Shown one piece after another: positions 9,066 through 16,678 of a DNA stretch of 64,000 nucleotides (the first letter of the stretch is position 1; each line of letters begins with the position of its first letter). The DNA comes from Lentzea aerocolonigenes (GTDB taxonomy: Bacteria > Actinomycetota > Actinomycetes > Mycobacteriales > Pseudonocardiaceae), in the NCBI RefSeq assembly GCF_000974445.1, contig NZ_BBOJ01000009.1:307568-371567 (forward strand), given 5' to 3'. Made by a program: the position numbers and the translations under genes. The notes under the pieces are model-generated. The model was not told the DNA's origin. It saw nothing but the letters and a program-made list of their open reading frames with translations, and searched no databases.

Positions 9066-9923
9066 TCAGACCAGCTCCCGCAGCGACTCCTGCACCGTGA
9101 ACGCGTAGTCGCCGACCGGGCGGTAGCCCAGCGCCAGAGCGGCGGACGTGTCGAGGACGAAGCCGCGGTGCCACGGGTGCAGGCCCGCCTCGGCGTGGTC
9201 GAGGAGGATCTCGTGCCACGACCAGTCGAGCGAGGCCGCGATGATCCGCGAGATCTCGAGGCCGTTCGGCGCGTCCGGGTCGGCGGCGTTCAGGACCCGC
9301 GCGCCGGGGTGGTGGGCGGCGGTCTCGATCAGCGCGGCCAGGTTCGCGGTGGCGGTCGGGTGGTCGACGCCCTCGCCGCGGGACGCGAGCACCACGACCC
9401 TGTGCCCCGCGAGGATCCGTTCGACGAAGTACCGCTCCAGCGGGCGCTTGTTGCCCGGTCCGTGCACTTTGGACGGTCGTAGCACGGTGACCGGCAGGCC
9501 GCTGTCGAGCAACGTCCGTTCCGCCGCGACCTTGTTCGGGCCGTACCCCTCGCGCGTGAACGGGTCGGACTCCTCGGGTTCGAGCGTCGGCTGGTCCTCG
9601 GTGACCGGGCCGTCGAACCGGGGAGGTTCGGGGGAGTTGGCGTGCCGGCCGCGGGAGTCCACGTACACGGCCTTCGCGGAGATCATCACGGTCGAGGTGG
9701 CGCGCCGGGCCAGCGGCAGCAGCAGCCGGGCGTCGGCGGCGGAGTAGCAGAGGCAGTCGACGAGCAGGTCGGCGCCGTCGCCCATCGCGGCGGCCAGCGC
9801 CTCCTGGTCGGTGCGGTCGACGTCGCGGCCCGGCGCGTCGACGGTCCAGCCCGCCGCTCGCAACCGCTTCGCCGCGGCCCGTCCGATCAGGCCGGTTCCC
9901 CCGAGGATCAACGCGCGTGGCAC
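9066..9923 (-). CDS. NAD-dependent epimerase/dehydratase family protein
   Basis: 285 residues from GTG 9923 (VPRALILGGTGLIGRAAAKR). The extended-SDR Rossmann motif GGTGLIG is at residues 7-13, followed by CYSAADARLLLPLARR and a probable YGPNKVAAER active-site Y-x-x-x-K at about residue 150. The C-terminal part contains LNAADPDAPNGLEI, as in nucleoside-sugar epimerases and related reductases. The substrate is not evident. The start codon lies inside a perfect 16-bp inverted repeat, described separately, which may control its translation. Confidence 0.85.
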   Translation of the reverse strand: MPRALILGGTGLIGRAAAKRLRAAGWTVDAPGRDVDRTDQEALAAAMGDGADLLVDCLCYSAADARLLLPLARRATSTVMISAKAVYVDSRGRHANSPEPPRFDGPVTEDQPTLEPEESDPFTREGYGPNKVAAERTLLDSGLPVTVLRPSKVHGPGNKRPLERYFVERILAGHRVVVLASRGEGVDHPTATANLAALIETAAHHPGARVLNAADPDAPNGLEISRIIAASLDWSWHEILLDHAEAGLHPWHRGFVLDTSAALALGYRPVGDYAFTVQESLRELV

Positions 9924-9954
9924 TCCCTCACCGTAACGGGGAGTGCCACGCGCG
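9912..9954 (-). promoter_or_regulatory. Perfect 16-bp stem-loop covering the epimerase start codon
   Basis: Arms CGCGCGTGGCACTCCC (9912-9927) and GGGAGTGCCACGCGCG (9939-9954) are exactly complementary with an 11-nt loop. On the minus-strand RNA the 3' arm holds the GTG start of the epimerase and the loop carries the only Shine-Dalgarno-like bases (GGTGAGG). It also lies just after the stop codon of the upstream permease at 9962. It could be the permease terminator, a translation-blocking hairpin, or both. No U tract follows. Confidence 0.65.
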
Positions 9955-9961
9955 CGGGAGA

Positions 9962-11500
9962 TCAGATCGAGTCGAGCTCTCGTTCGATCGCCGCCAGCTC
10001 CTCCGGCGAGCCCTGGACCTTGGGGCCCTTGAACCACTTCCGGGCGGAGACGAGCCACCAGATGCCCGCGAACCCGAGCACCACCAGCACCGCGATCGGC
10101 GTGTAGTTGAACGTCTTCGCCGTCACGGGGTACGCCTGGGGCAGCATGAACAGGATCGTGATGAACACGACCCAGGCCACCGCGACGACACCGATCGGCC
10201 TGCTCCACTTGCCGAGGTGCCACGGTCCGCGTTCGAACCGGTCGCCCTGCAGCAGGCGCAGCAGGGTGGGCAGCACGTAGGCGATGTAGAGGCCGATCAC
10301 CGCGATCGACGTGACCGCCGCGTACGCCGTCGCGTTCCACAGGTACGGCAGGCCGAGCACGAACGCGCCGCCCGCGGCCAGCCAGATCGCGTTCGTGGGG
10401 GTGCGGGTGCGCTTGTTGATCTTGTGCCAGATCGAGGACGCGGGGAGCGCGCCGTCCCGCGAGAACGCGTAGATCATCCGCGAGTTCGCGGTGACCGACG
10501 ACATGCCGCAGAACAGCTGGGCGCCGATCGCGATCAGCAGCAGGAGCTTGCCGCCGGTCACGCCGAGCGCGTCGATGAAGATCTGGGCCGGTGGCACGCC
10601 GGTCGCACTGCTCAGCGCGCCGTCGTAGTCGCGGATGGCGAACGTGATGCCGACCAGCAGCACCCAGCCGGCGACCAGCGACACGACGATCGACATCACG
10701 ATGCCGCGCGGGCCGCTGCGGGCCGCGTCGTGCGTCTCCTCGGTCATGTGCGCCGAGGCGTCGTAGCCGGTGAACGTGTACTGCGCCAGCAACAGACCGA
10801 GCAGTCCGACGTAGAACGCCGACGACCAACCCGTGTTGTTGACGAAGTGCGTGAAGACGAACGAAGCGGACTGGTGCTCCGACGGCAACACGACCAACGC
10901 GCCGACGATGACCACCACGCCGATGATGTGCCACCACACACTGACGTCGTTCAGCAGCGCGACCAGCTTCACGCCGAACGTGTTCAGCAACCCGTGCAGC
11001 ACCAGCACGATGCCGAAGATCAGGATCGTGTTCGGGGGAGTGGCCGCGAAGCCGAACTGGAGGTCGAGGAACGCGTTGATGAAGAACGCGGCACCGAAGT
11101 CGATGCCCGCCGTCACCGCGACCTGGCCGAGGAAGTTGAACCAGCCGGTGAACCACGACCAGGCGGGGCCATTGCTCGGTGCGAGCTTCGCCGCCCAGTA
11201 GTACAGCCCGCCCGCGGTCGGGAAGCTGGAGCAGACCTCCGCCATCGCGAGGCCGACGATCAGGGTCATCAGGCCGACGAACGGCCAGCCCCACACGATG
11301 AGCGCGGGCCCACCGGTGTTCATGCCGAAGCCGTAGAGCGTCAGGCAGCCGGACAGGATCGAGATGATCGTGAAGGACACGGCGAAGTTGGAGAAGCCGG
11401 ACATGGTCCGGGAGAGCTCCTGGGCGTAGCCGAGCTCGTGCAGCCGCTGCTCGTCGGCTGACCGTTGCGCTGTGGGCGGACTGTCTGCTTCGTGACTCAT
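9962..11500 (-). CDS. APC-family amino acid/amine permease
   Basis: 512 residues starting at ATG 11500 after a GAGGAGG ribosome site; a longer frame upstream lacks support. About 12 transmembrane helices are visible, beginning at SGFSNFAVSFTIISILSGCL, with APC-family motifs FPTAGGLYYWAAKLA and GYDASAHMTEETHDAARSGPRGI. It resembles the GABA/choline and ethanolamine-type permeases. It is divergent from the glutamine-synthetase-like gene across 125 bp, so it probably imports the amine that the gamma-glutamylation genes degrade. The C-terminus is charged (SPEELAAIERELDSI). Confidence 0.88.
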   Translation of the reverse strand: MSHEADSPPTAQRSADEQRLHELGYAQELSRTMSGFSNFAVSFTIISILSGCLTLYGFGMNTGGPALIVWGWPFVGLMTLIVGLAMAEVCSSFPTAGGLYYWAAKLAPSNGPAWSWFTGWFNFLGQVAVTAGIDFGAAFFINAFLDLQFGFAATPPNTILIFGIVLVLHGLLNTFGVKLVALLNDVSVWWHIIGVVVIVGALVVLPSEHQSASFVFTHFVNNTGWSSAFYVGLLGLLLAQYTFTGYDASAHMTEETHDAARSGPRGIVMSIVVSLVAGWVLLVGITFAIRDYDGALSSATGVPPAQIFIDALGVTGGKLLLLIAIGAQLFCGMSSVTANSRMIYAFSRDGALPASSIWHKINKRTRTPTNAIWLAAGGAFVLGLPYLWNATAYAAVTSIAVIGLYIAYVLPTLLRLLQGDRFERGPWHLGKWSRPIGVVAVAWVVFITILFMLPQAYPVTAKTFNYTPIAVLVVLGFAGIWWLVSARKWFKGPKVQGSPEELAAIERELDSI

Positions 11501-11625
11501 CGGCGTCCTCCTCAATTGGACTCCGTCCAGTCCTTTAGACGGCGGTTGAGGGTGGCGCTCGTCACCCGGTGGTGTCAAGATGGTGCCGCCAATGGCTCGC
11601 AGACATACCTTTGGAGGAACGCGGG

Positions 11626-12966
11626 ATGCTGACCGTCGAGGAGTTGCGCGAGGCCGTGGACACCGGTGAGATCGACACCGTCCTGGTGGCGATCGTGGAC
11701 ATGCAGGGGCGCCTGCAGGGCAAGCGGTGCGCGGCGCAGTACTTCCTCGACGAGGTCCTCGGGCACTCCGCGGAGGGCTGCAACTACCTGCTCGCCGTCG
11801 ACGTCGAGATGAACCCGGTCAGCGGCTACGCGATGTCGAGCTGGGACCGAGGCTACGGCGACTTCGTGATGAAGCCGGACATCTCGACGTTGCGCCGCGT
11901 CCCGTGGCAGGAGGGCACCGCGCTGGTCATGTGCGACCTCGTCTGGGAGAACGACGAACCGGTCGTCGCCTCGCCGCGCCAGATCCTGCGCAAGCAGCTC
12001 GACCGGCTCGCCGCGCTCGGCCTGGAGGCCTACGTCGGCACCGAGCTCGAGTTCATCGTCTTCGACGACACGTACGAGCAGGCGTTCAACGCCGGCTACC
12101 GCAACCTCACGCCGTCGAACCAGTACAACGTCGACTACTCGTTGCTGGGCACCGCGCGCGTTGAACCGTTGCTGCGCGCGATCCGCAACGGCATGACGGG
12201 CGCGGGCATGGTCGTCGAGTCGGCCAAGGGGGAGTGCAACCCCGGCCAGCACGAGATCGCGTTCCGGTACACGACGGCGCTGCGAACGTGCGACCAGCAC
12301 GCCATCTACAAGAACGGCGCCAAGGAGATCGCGGCGCAGCAGGGCAAGTCGCTCACGTTCATGGCGAAGTACAACGAACGCGAGGGCAACTCCTGCCACA
12401 TCCACCTGAGCGTGCGGTCCAAGGACGGCGACCCGGTCTTCGCCGAGGGCCACGGCATGTCCAAGATGATGAAGCACTTCCTGGCGGGCCAACTGGCCGC
12501 GCTGCGGGAGTTCACCTACTTCCTGGCGCCGAACATCAACTCCTACAAGCGTTTCGTGAAGGGCTCGTTCGCGCCGACCGCGGTGGCGTGGGGCCGCGAC
12601 AACCGCACGTGCGCGCTGCGGGTCGTCGGCCACGGGCAGTCGCTCAGGTTCGAGAACCGGGTACCCGGCGGGGACGTGAACCCGTACCTGGCGGTCGCGG
12701 CACTGATCGCGGCCGGTCTGCACGGGGTCGAGAACGAGCTGGAGCTGGAGGACGAGTTCGTCGGCAACGCCTACGCGTCCGACCGGCCGACCGTGCCGAC
12801 GACGCTGCGCGAGGCGGCCGATCTGTTCGGCGCCAGCGAGATCGCGCGGGAGGCGTTCGGCAAGGACGTCGTCGACCACTACCTCAACGCGGCCAAGGTC
12901 GAGCTGGACGCGTTCGAGGCGGCGATCACGGACTGGGAGAAGGTACGCGGGTTTGAGCGCCTCTAA
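11626..12966 (+). CDS. Glutamine-synthetase-like gamma-glutamylamine ligase (GlnA4/PuuA type)
   Basis: 446 residues from ATG 11626, with GGAGG 9 bp upstream. The GS fold motifs are present: beta-grasp domain with VDMQGRLQGKR, then GTELEFIVFDD (metal-binding Glu), ESAKGECNPGQHEIAFRY, the nucleotide/His region EGNSCHIHLSV, and NRVPGGDVNPYLAVAALI. The usual GSI adenylylation-type loop is not obvious. It should use ATP to attach glutamate to an amine. The co-directional cluster contains a C26 hydrolase, aldehyde dehydrogenase and SDR, so amine catabolism rather than ammonia assimilation is its job. Because an SDR replaces an amine oxidase, ethanolamine or another amino alcohol is more likely than putrescine (inference). 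Confidence 0.85.
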   Translation: MLTVEELREAVDTGEIDTVLVAIVDMQGRLQGKRCAAQYFLDEVLGHSAEGCNYLLAVDVEMNPVSGYAMSSWDRGYGDFVMKPDISTLRRVPWQEGTALVMCDLVWENDEPVVASPRQILRKQLDRLAALGLEAYVGTELEFIVFDDTYEQAFNAGYRNLTPSNQYNVDYSLLGTARVEPLLRAIRNGMTGAGMVVESAKGECNPGQHEIAFRYTTALRTCDQHAIYKNGAKEIAAQQGKSLTFMAKYNEREGNSCHIHLSVRSKDGDPVFAEGHGMSKMMKHFLAGQLAALREFTYFLAPNINSYKRFVKGSFAPTAVAWGRDNRTCALRVVGHGQSLRFENRVPGGDVNPYLAVAALIAAGLHGVENELELEDEFVGNAYASDRPTVPTTLREAADLFGASEIAREAFGKDVVDHYLNAAKVELDAFEAAITDWEKVRGFERL

Positions 12967-13648
12967 GCCACTCATCGGCATCAGCACGTACCTGGAGCGC
13001 ACGCGCTTCGGGCACTGGGACGTGGAAGCCGCGGTGCTCTACCGCGGTTACCTCGACTGCGTGGTCAAGGCGGGCGGCAACCCGGTCATGCTGCCGCCGG
13101 TCGGCACCTGGACCGCCGAGACCATCGCGTTCCTGGACGGTCTGGTGATCGCGGGCGGCGCGGACATCGACCCCGCCGCCTACGGTGCCGAGAAGCACGA
13201 GAAGACCGGCGAACCGCGGCGCGACCGCGACGACGCCGAGTTCGCGTTGGTCGAGGCCGCGCTGAAGATCGACCTGCCGGTGCTCGGCGTGTGCCGGGGC
13301 ATGCAGGTGCTCAACGTGGCGCTGGGCGGCACGCTGCACCAGCACATCGAGGGTCACAACCCGGCGCCGGGCGTCTTCGAGCACACCGAGATCGAGATCG
13401 TCGGGGACTCCCGGCTGCACGACGTCCTCGGCGACGCGACGACCGTGCAGTGCCATCACCACCAGTCGCTGGACCGGGTCGCGGACGGGCTGCGCGTCAC
13501 CGCCGCGGCCCCCGACGGCACGGTCGAGGCCGTCGAACTGGAAAGCGCCCCGTTCGTCGTCGGCGTGCAGTCGCACCCCGAGCAGGACACCGAGGACCTG
13601 AGGTTGTTCGAAGCGCTGGTCGAAGCCGCAAGGAGAAGAGCGTCGTGA
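12953..13648 (+). CDS. Class I glutamine amidotransferase-like gamma-Glu-amine hydrolase (peptidase C26, PuuD type)
   Basis: 231 residues from TTG 12953, overlapping the ligase gene by 14 bp, with GGAGAAGG upstream. The catalytic Cys lies in VLGVCRGMQVLNVALGG (about residue 113), and the partner His-Glu in VVGVQSHPEQD near the C-terminus. An HHHQSLD segment precedes these, as in PuuD. It should split the gamma-glutamyl bond of the oxidised intermediate, releasing glutamate and the amino acid product. Operon member between ligase and aldehyde dehydrogenase. Confidence 0.9.
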   Translation: MSASKPLIGISTYLERTRFGHWDVEAAVLYRGYLDCVVKAGGNPVMLPPVGTWTAETIAFLDGLVIAGGADIDPAAYGAEKHEKTGEPRRDRDDAEFALVEAALKIDLPVLGVCRGMQVLNVALGGTLHQHIEGHNPAPGVFEHTEIEIVGDSRLHDVLGDATTVQCHHHQSLDRVADGLRVTAAAPDGTVEAVELESAPFVVGVQSHPEQDTEDLRLFEALVEAARRRAS

Positions 13649-14997
13649 CCTTTGACGTCATCAACCCCGCCACCGAGAAGGTCGTTCGGTCCGTACCGCA
13701 CACCTCTCTCGAAGAGACGGACGCGGCGATCGTGCGCGCGCAGCAGGCGTTCCAGAGCTGGCGGAACGTCGCACCCGGCGATCGCGGACGGTTGCTGCGC
13801 AGGTTCGCGGAGCTCGTCGACTCCCACAACGAGGAGCTGGCGCGGCTGGAGGTCGAGAACTCCGGCCACACCATCGGCAACGCGCGGTGGGAAGCCGGCA
13901 ACGTCCGTGACGTGCTGCACTACTACGCGGCCGCACCGGAACGGTTGTTCGGCAAGCAGATCCCGGTGCCCGGCGGCCTGGACGTGACGTTCCACGAGCC
14001 GCTCGGCGTCGTCGGCGTGATCGTGCCGTGGAACTTCCCGATGCCGATCGCGGGCTGGGGGTTCGCCCCGGCGCTCGCCGCGGGCAACACGGTCGTGCTC
14101 AAGCCCGCCGAGCTCACGCCGCTGACGGCGATCCGGCTCGGCGAGCTCGCCTTGGAGGCCGGGATCCCGGAGGGCGTGTTCCAGGTGCTGCCGGGCAAGG
14201 GCAGCGTCGTCGGCAACCGGTTCGTCACGCACCCGTTGGTGCGCAAGGTCGTCTTCACCGGCTCCACCGAGGTCGGCAAGCAGATCATGGCGGGCTGCGC
14301 GGACCAGGTGAAGCGGGTGACGCTGGAGCTGGGCGGCAAGTCGGCCAACATCGTCTTCGCGGACTCCGACCTGGAGAAGGCGGCGGCGACGGCGCCGTAC
14401 GGGGTGTTCGACAACGCCGGGCAGGACTGCTGCGCCCGGTCGCGGATCCTCGTCCAGGCGAACGTCTACGACCGGTTCATGGAGCTGCTGGAGCCCGCGG
14501 TCAAGGGCGTCAAGGTCGGTGAGCCCGGCGAGGACGCGACCGAGATGGGGCCGCTCATCTCCGCGTCGCACCTCGGCAAGGTCGCGTCTTACGTACCAGA
14601 CGACGCTCCCGTCGCGTTCCGGGGAAGCGCGCCGGACGGGCCGGGGTTCTGGTTCCCGCCGACGGTCCTCACGCCGCCCGCGGACCACCCGACGGTCTAC
14701 GAGGAGATCTTCGGACCGGTCGTCGTGGTGTTGCCGTTCACCGACGAGGCGGACGCGATCCGGATCGCGAACGACTCCGAGTACGGGCTGTCCGGGTCGA
14801 TCTGGACGAACGACGTGGGCCGCGCGATCCGGGTGTCCCGTGCCGTCGAGGCCGGAAATCTCTCTGTCAACTCACATTCGTCCGTCCGCTACTGGACGCC
14901 GTTCGGTGGCGTGAAGCAGTCCGGGCTCGGTCGCGAGCTCGGTCCGGACGCGCTGGACGCCTTCACCGAAGTCAAGAACGTCTTCATCGCTACCTGA
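13645..14997 (+). CDS. NAD(P)-dependent aldehyde dehydrogenase
   Basis: 450 residues from GTG 13645 (GTGA coupling to the hydrolase), with AAGGAG upstream. Motifs: PWNFPMPIAGWGFAPALAAG, catalytic Glu in LELGGKSANIVF, catalytic Cys in GQDCCARSRI, EEIFGPVV and the C-terminal PFGGVKQSGLGRE. It should oxidise a gamma-glutamyl aminoaldehyde to the acid before C26 hydrolysis, the role PuuC plays in putrescine breakdown. At 450 residues it is slightly shorter than the usual 480-500; the reduction is in the region between the coenzyme and catalytic domains. Confidence 0.92.
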   Translation: MTFDVINPATEKVVRSVPHTSLEETDAAIVRAQQAFQSWRNVAPGDRGRLLRRFAELVDSHNEELARLEVENSGHTIGNARWEAGNVRDVLHYYAAAPERLFGKQIPVPGGLDVTFHEPLGVVGVIVPWNFPMPIAGWGFAPALAAGNTVVLKPAELTPLTAIRLGELALEAGIPEGVFQVLPGKGSVVGNRFVTHPLVRKVVFTGSTEVGKQIMAGCADQVKRVTLELGGKSANIVFADSDLEKAAATAPYGVFDNAGQDCCARSRILVQANVYDRFMELLEPAVKGVKVGEPGEDATEMGPLISASHLGKVASYVPDDAPVAFRGSAPDGPGFWFPPTVLTPPADHPTVYEEIFGPVVVVLPFTDEADAIRIANDSEYGLSGSIWTNDVGRAIRVSRAVEAGNLSVNSHSSVRYWTPFGGVKQSGLGRELGPDALDAFTEVKNVFIAT

Positions 14998-15025
14998 TTT
15001 CACGCAACCTGACAGGAGAAACAAG

Positions 15026-15793
15026 ATGGTGCAGCGACTCGAGGGCCGCGTGGCCGTCGTGACGGGTGGCGGCAGCGGCATCGGACTCGCGACCGTGCGC
15101 AGGTTTGCGAGCGAGGGCGCGAAGGTCGTCGTCGCCGATCTCGACCCGGCGACCGGCAAGGCGGCCGCGGACGAGGCCGGTGGACTGTTCGTCCAGGTCG
15201 ACGTGACCGACGAGGAGCAGGTCAAGGCGCTCTTCCAGACCACTGTGGACACTTACGGCAAGCTGGACATCGCGTTCAACAACGCCGGTATTTCGCCGCC
15301 CGACGACGATTCGATCCTGACGACGGGCATCGAGGCGTGGGACCGCGTCCAGAAGGTGAACCTCACGTCGGTCTACTTGTGCTGCAAGTACGCCATCCCG
15401 CACATGCAGGCCAACGGCAAGGGCTCGATCATCAACACCGCGTCGTTCGTCGCGACGATGGGCGCGGCGACGTCGCAGATCTCCTACACCGCGTCCAAGG
15501 GCGGTGTGCTGGCGATGTCACGTGAGCTCGGTGTGCAGTTCGCGCGCGAGGGCATCCGCGTGAATGCGCTTTCCCCCGGCCCGGTCAACACGCCGCTGCT
15601 GCAGGAGCTGTTCGCGAAGGACCCCGAGCGGGCCGCGCGGCGCCTGGTGCACGTACCGCTCGGCCGGTTCGCCGAACCTGAGGAAATCGCCGCGGCTGTC
15701 GCGTTCCTGGCGTCGGACGACTCGTCGTTCATGACGGCGTCGAACTTCCTCGTGGACGGTGGCATCGCCGGCGCGTACGTCACACCGCTCTAA
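15026..15793 (+). CDS. Short-chain dehydrogenase/reductase of the gamma-glutamylamine cluster
   Basis: 255 residues with AGGAG 7 bp before ATG. The classical SDR pattern is complete: TGGGSGIG (about 14-21), NNAG (about 90), catalytic Ser in INTASFVA, YTASKGG (Y-x-x-x-K, about 153) and SPGPVNTPLL. It is NAD(P)-dependent. Its place after the aldehyde dehydrogenase suggests it oxidises the hydroxyl of a gamma-glutamyl amino alcohol to the aldehyde, though a separate acyl substrate cannot be excluded. The stop codon overlaps the regulator start by one base (TAATG). Confidence 0.9.
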   Translation: MVQRLEGRVAVVTGGGSGIGLATVRRFASEGAKVVVADLDPATGKAAADEAGGLFVQVDVTDEEQVKALFQTTVDTYGKLDIAFNNAGISPPDDDSILTTGIEAWDRVQKVNLTSVYLCCKYAIPHMQANGKGSIINTASFVATMGAATSQISYTASKGGVLAMSRELGVQFAREGIRVNALSPGPVNTPLLQELFAKDPERAARRLVHVPLGRFAEPEEIAAAVAFLASDDSSFMTASNFLVDGGIAGAYVTPL

Positions 15794-16491
15794 TGGTCGA
15801 ACACGCGCAGGAGGCGTTGTTCCGCCCGGTACGGGCGGGCAACGCCTTCGAGGAGACCGTCGAACGGCTCATGCAGTCCATCCGGCTCGGCGTCGTCGCG
15901 CCGGGGGAGCGGCTGCCGTCCGAACGGGAGCTGGCCACCCGGCTCGGCGTGAGCAGGGTGACCGTGCGCGAGGCCATCAGAACGTTGCAGGAGAACAACT
16001 ACGTCGAGTCGCGGCGCGGCCGGTACGGCGGCACGTTCGTCAACCAAGAGATCCCCAAGTCGGCACCCGGCAAGGAGTTCGGGGACATCCACGATGCGCT
16101 GACGCTGCGGAAAGTCCTGGAGACCGGTGCCGCGGAAGCCGCGGCCGGCCGGTCGCTCGGGCCGTCGGAACGACGCGGGCTGCGGACCCGGCTGGAGGAG
16201 GCGTCCACCGCGTCGCTCGCGGAGTACCGGCGCAAGGACTCGCGGCTGCACCTCGCGATCGCCGAGGCCACGGGGTCCGCGTCGCTCACCGCCGCCGTCG
16301 CCGAGGCCCGGATGCGCGCCAACGAGCTGCTGGACCACATCCCGCTGCTCGAGCCGAACCTGGCGCACTCCAACGCCCAGCACGAGCGCATCATCACCTC
16401 CATTTTGGACGGAGACCCGGCGTCGGCCCGGCAGGCGATGGCCGAGCACCTCGATGGAACGGCGTCGTTGCTGCGGGGTTTTTTGGTCTGA
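15793..16491 (+). CDS. GntR/FadR-family transcriptional regulator
   Basis: 232 residues. The N-terminal winged helix has the GntR signature (IRLGVVAPGERLPSERELAT, then LGVSRVTVREAIRTLQ). The C-terminal FCD domain carries metal/ligand residues in DALTLRKVLE, DSRLHLAIAEATGS and HERIITSILDGD..MAEHLD. As last gene of the operon it probably regulates the cluster in response to the amine or a pathway intermediate. A perfect 16-bp palindrome spans its stop codon and contains a FadR-like core (separate entry). Confidence 0.9.
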   Translation: MVEHAQEALFRPVRAGNAFEETVERLMQSIRLGVVAPGERLPSERELATRLGVSRVTVREAIRTLQENNYVESRRGRYGGTFVNQEIPKSAPGKEFGDIHDALTLRKVLETGAAEAAAGRSLGPSERRGLRTRLEEASTASLAEYRRKDSRLHLAIAEATGSASLTAAVAEARMRANELLDHIPLLEPNLAHSNAQHERIITSILDGDPASARQAMAEHLDGTASLLRGFLV

Positions 16492-16501
16492 CCGGTCAGA
16501 C
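16485..16501. promoter_or_regulatory. Palindromic candidate operator of the FadR-type regulator
   Basis: GTCTGACCGGTCAGAC (16486-16501) is a perfect 16-bp palindrome with no loop. Its left part with the preceding base reads GGTCTGACC, matching the classical FadR core GGTCNGACC (family knowledge from E. coli FadR). It covers the stop codon of the FadR-family gene and lies 178 bp before the acyl-CoA ligase start. With no loop it would be a poor terminator, so an operator is more likely. Confidence 0.45.
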
Positions 16502-16678
16502 TCGCGCTCTGACAGGGCTGTGGAAGGGTTCTGGGCACCACCCAGGCAACGTGAAAAGGTTTTCAGGTACGGTAGTACCGTTGTCATGCACATTCCGCAT
16601 GGCACAACACTTGGCGTGAGCCTTGCGGACAGTTACCGTCCGAATACCTCGGGGACTTGCAGCGGCAAGGAGCTGTTG

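Noticed and set aside
9066..11294. A 742-codon frame fusing a permease-region peptide to the epimerase
   Set aside because: Only the part from GTG 9923 has domain content; the rest is out of phase with the certain permease gene.
16485..16501. Palindrome considered as an intrinsic terminator
   Set aside because: It has no loop and no T tract, so a hairpin would be strained; an operator is the better reading.
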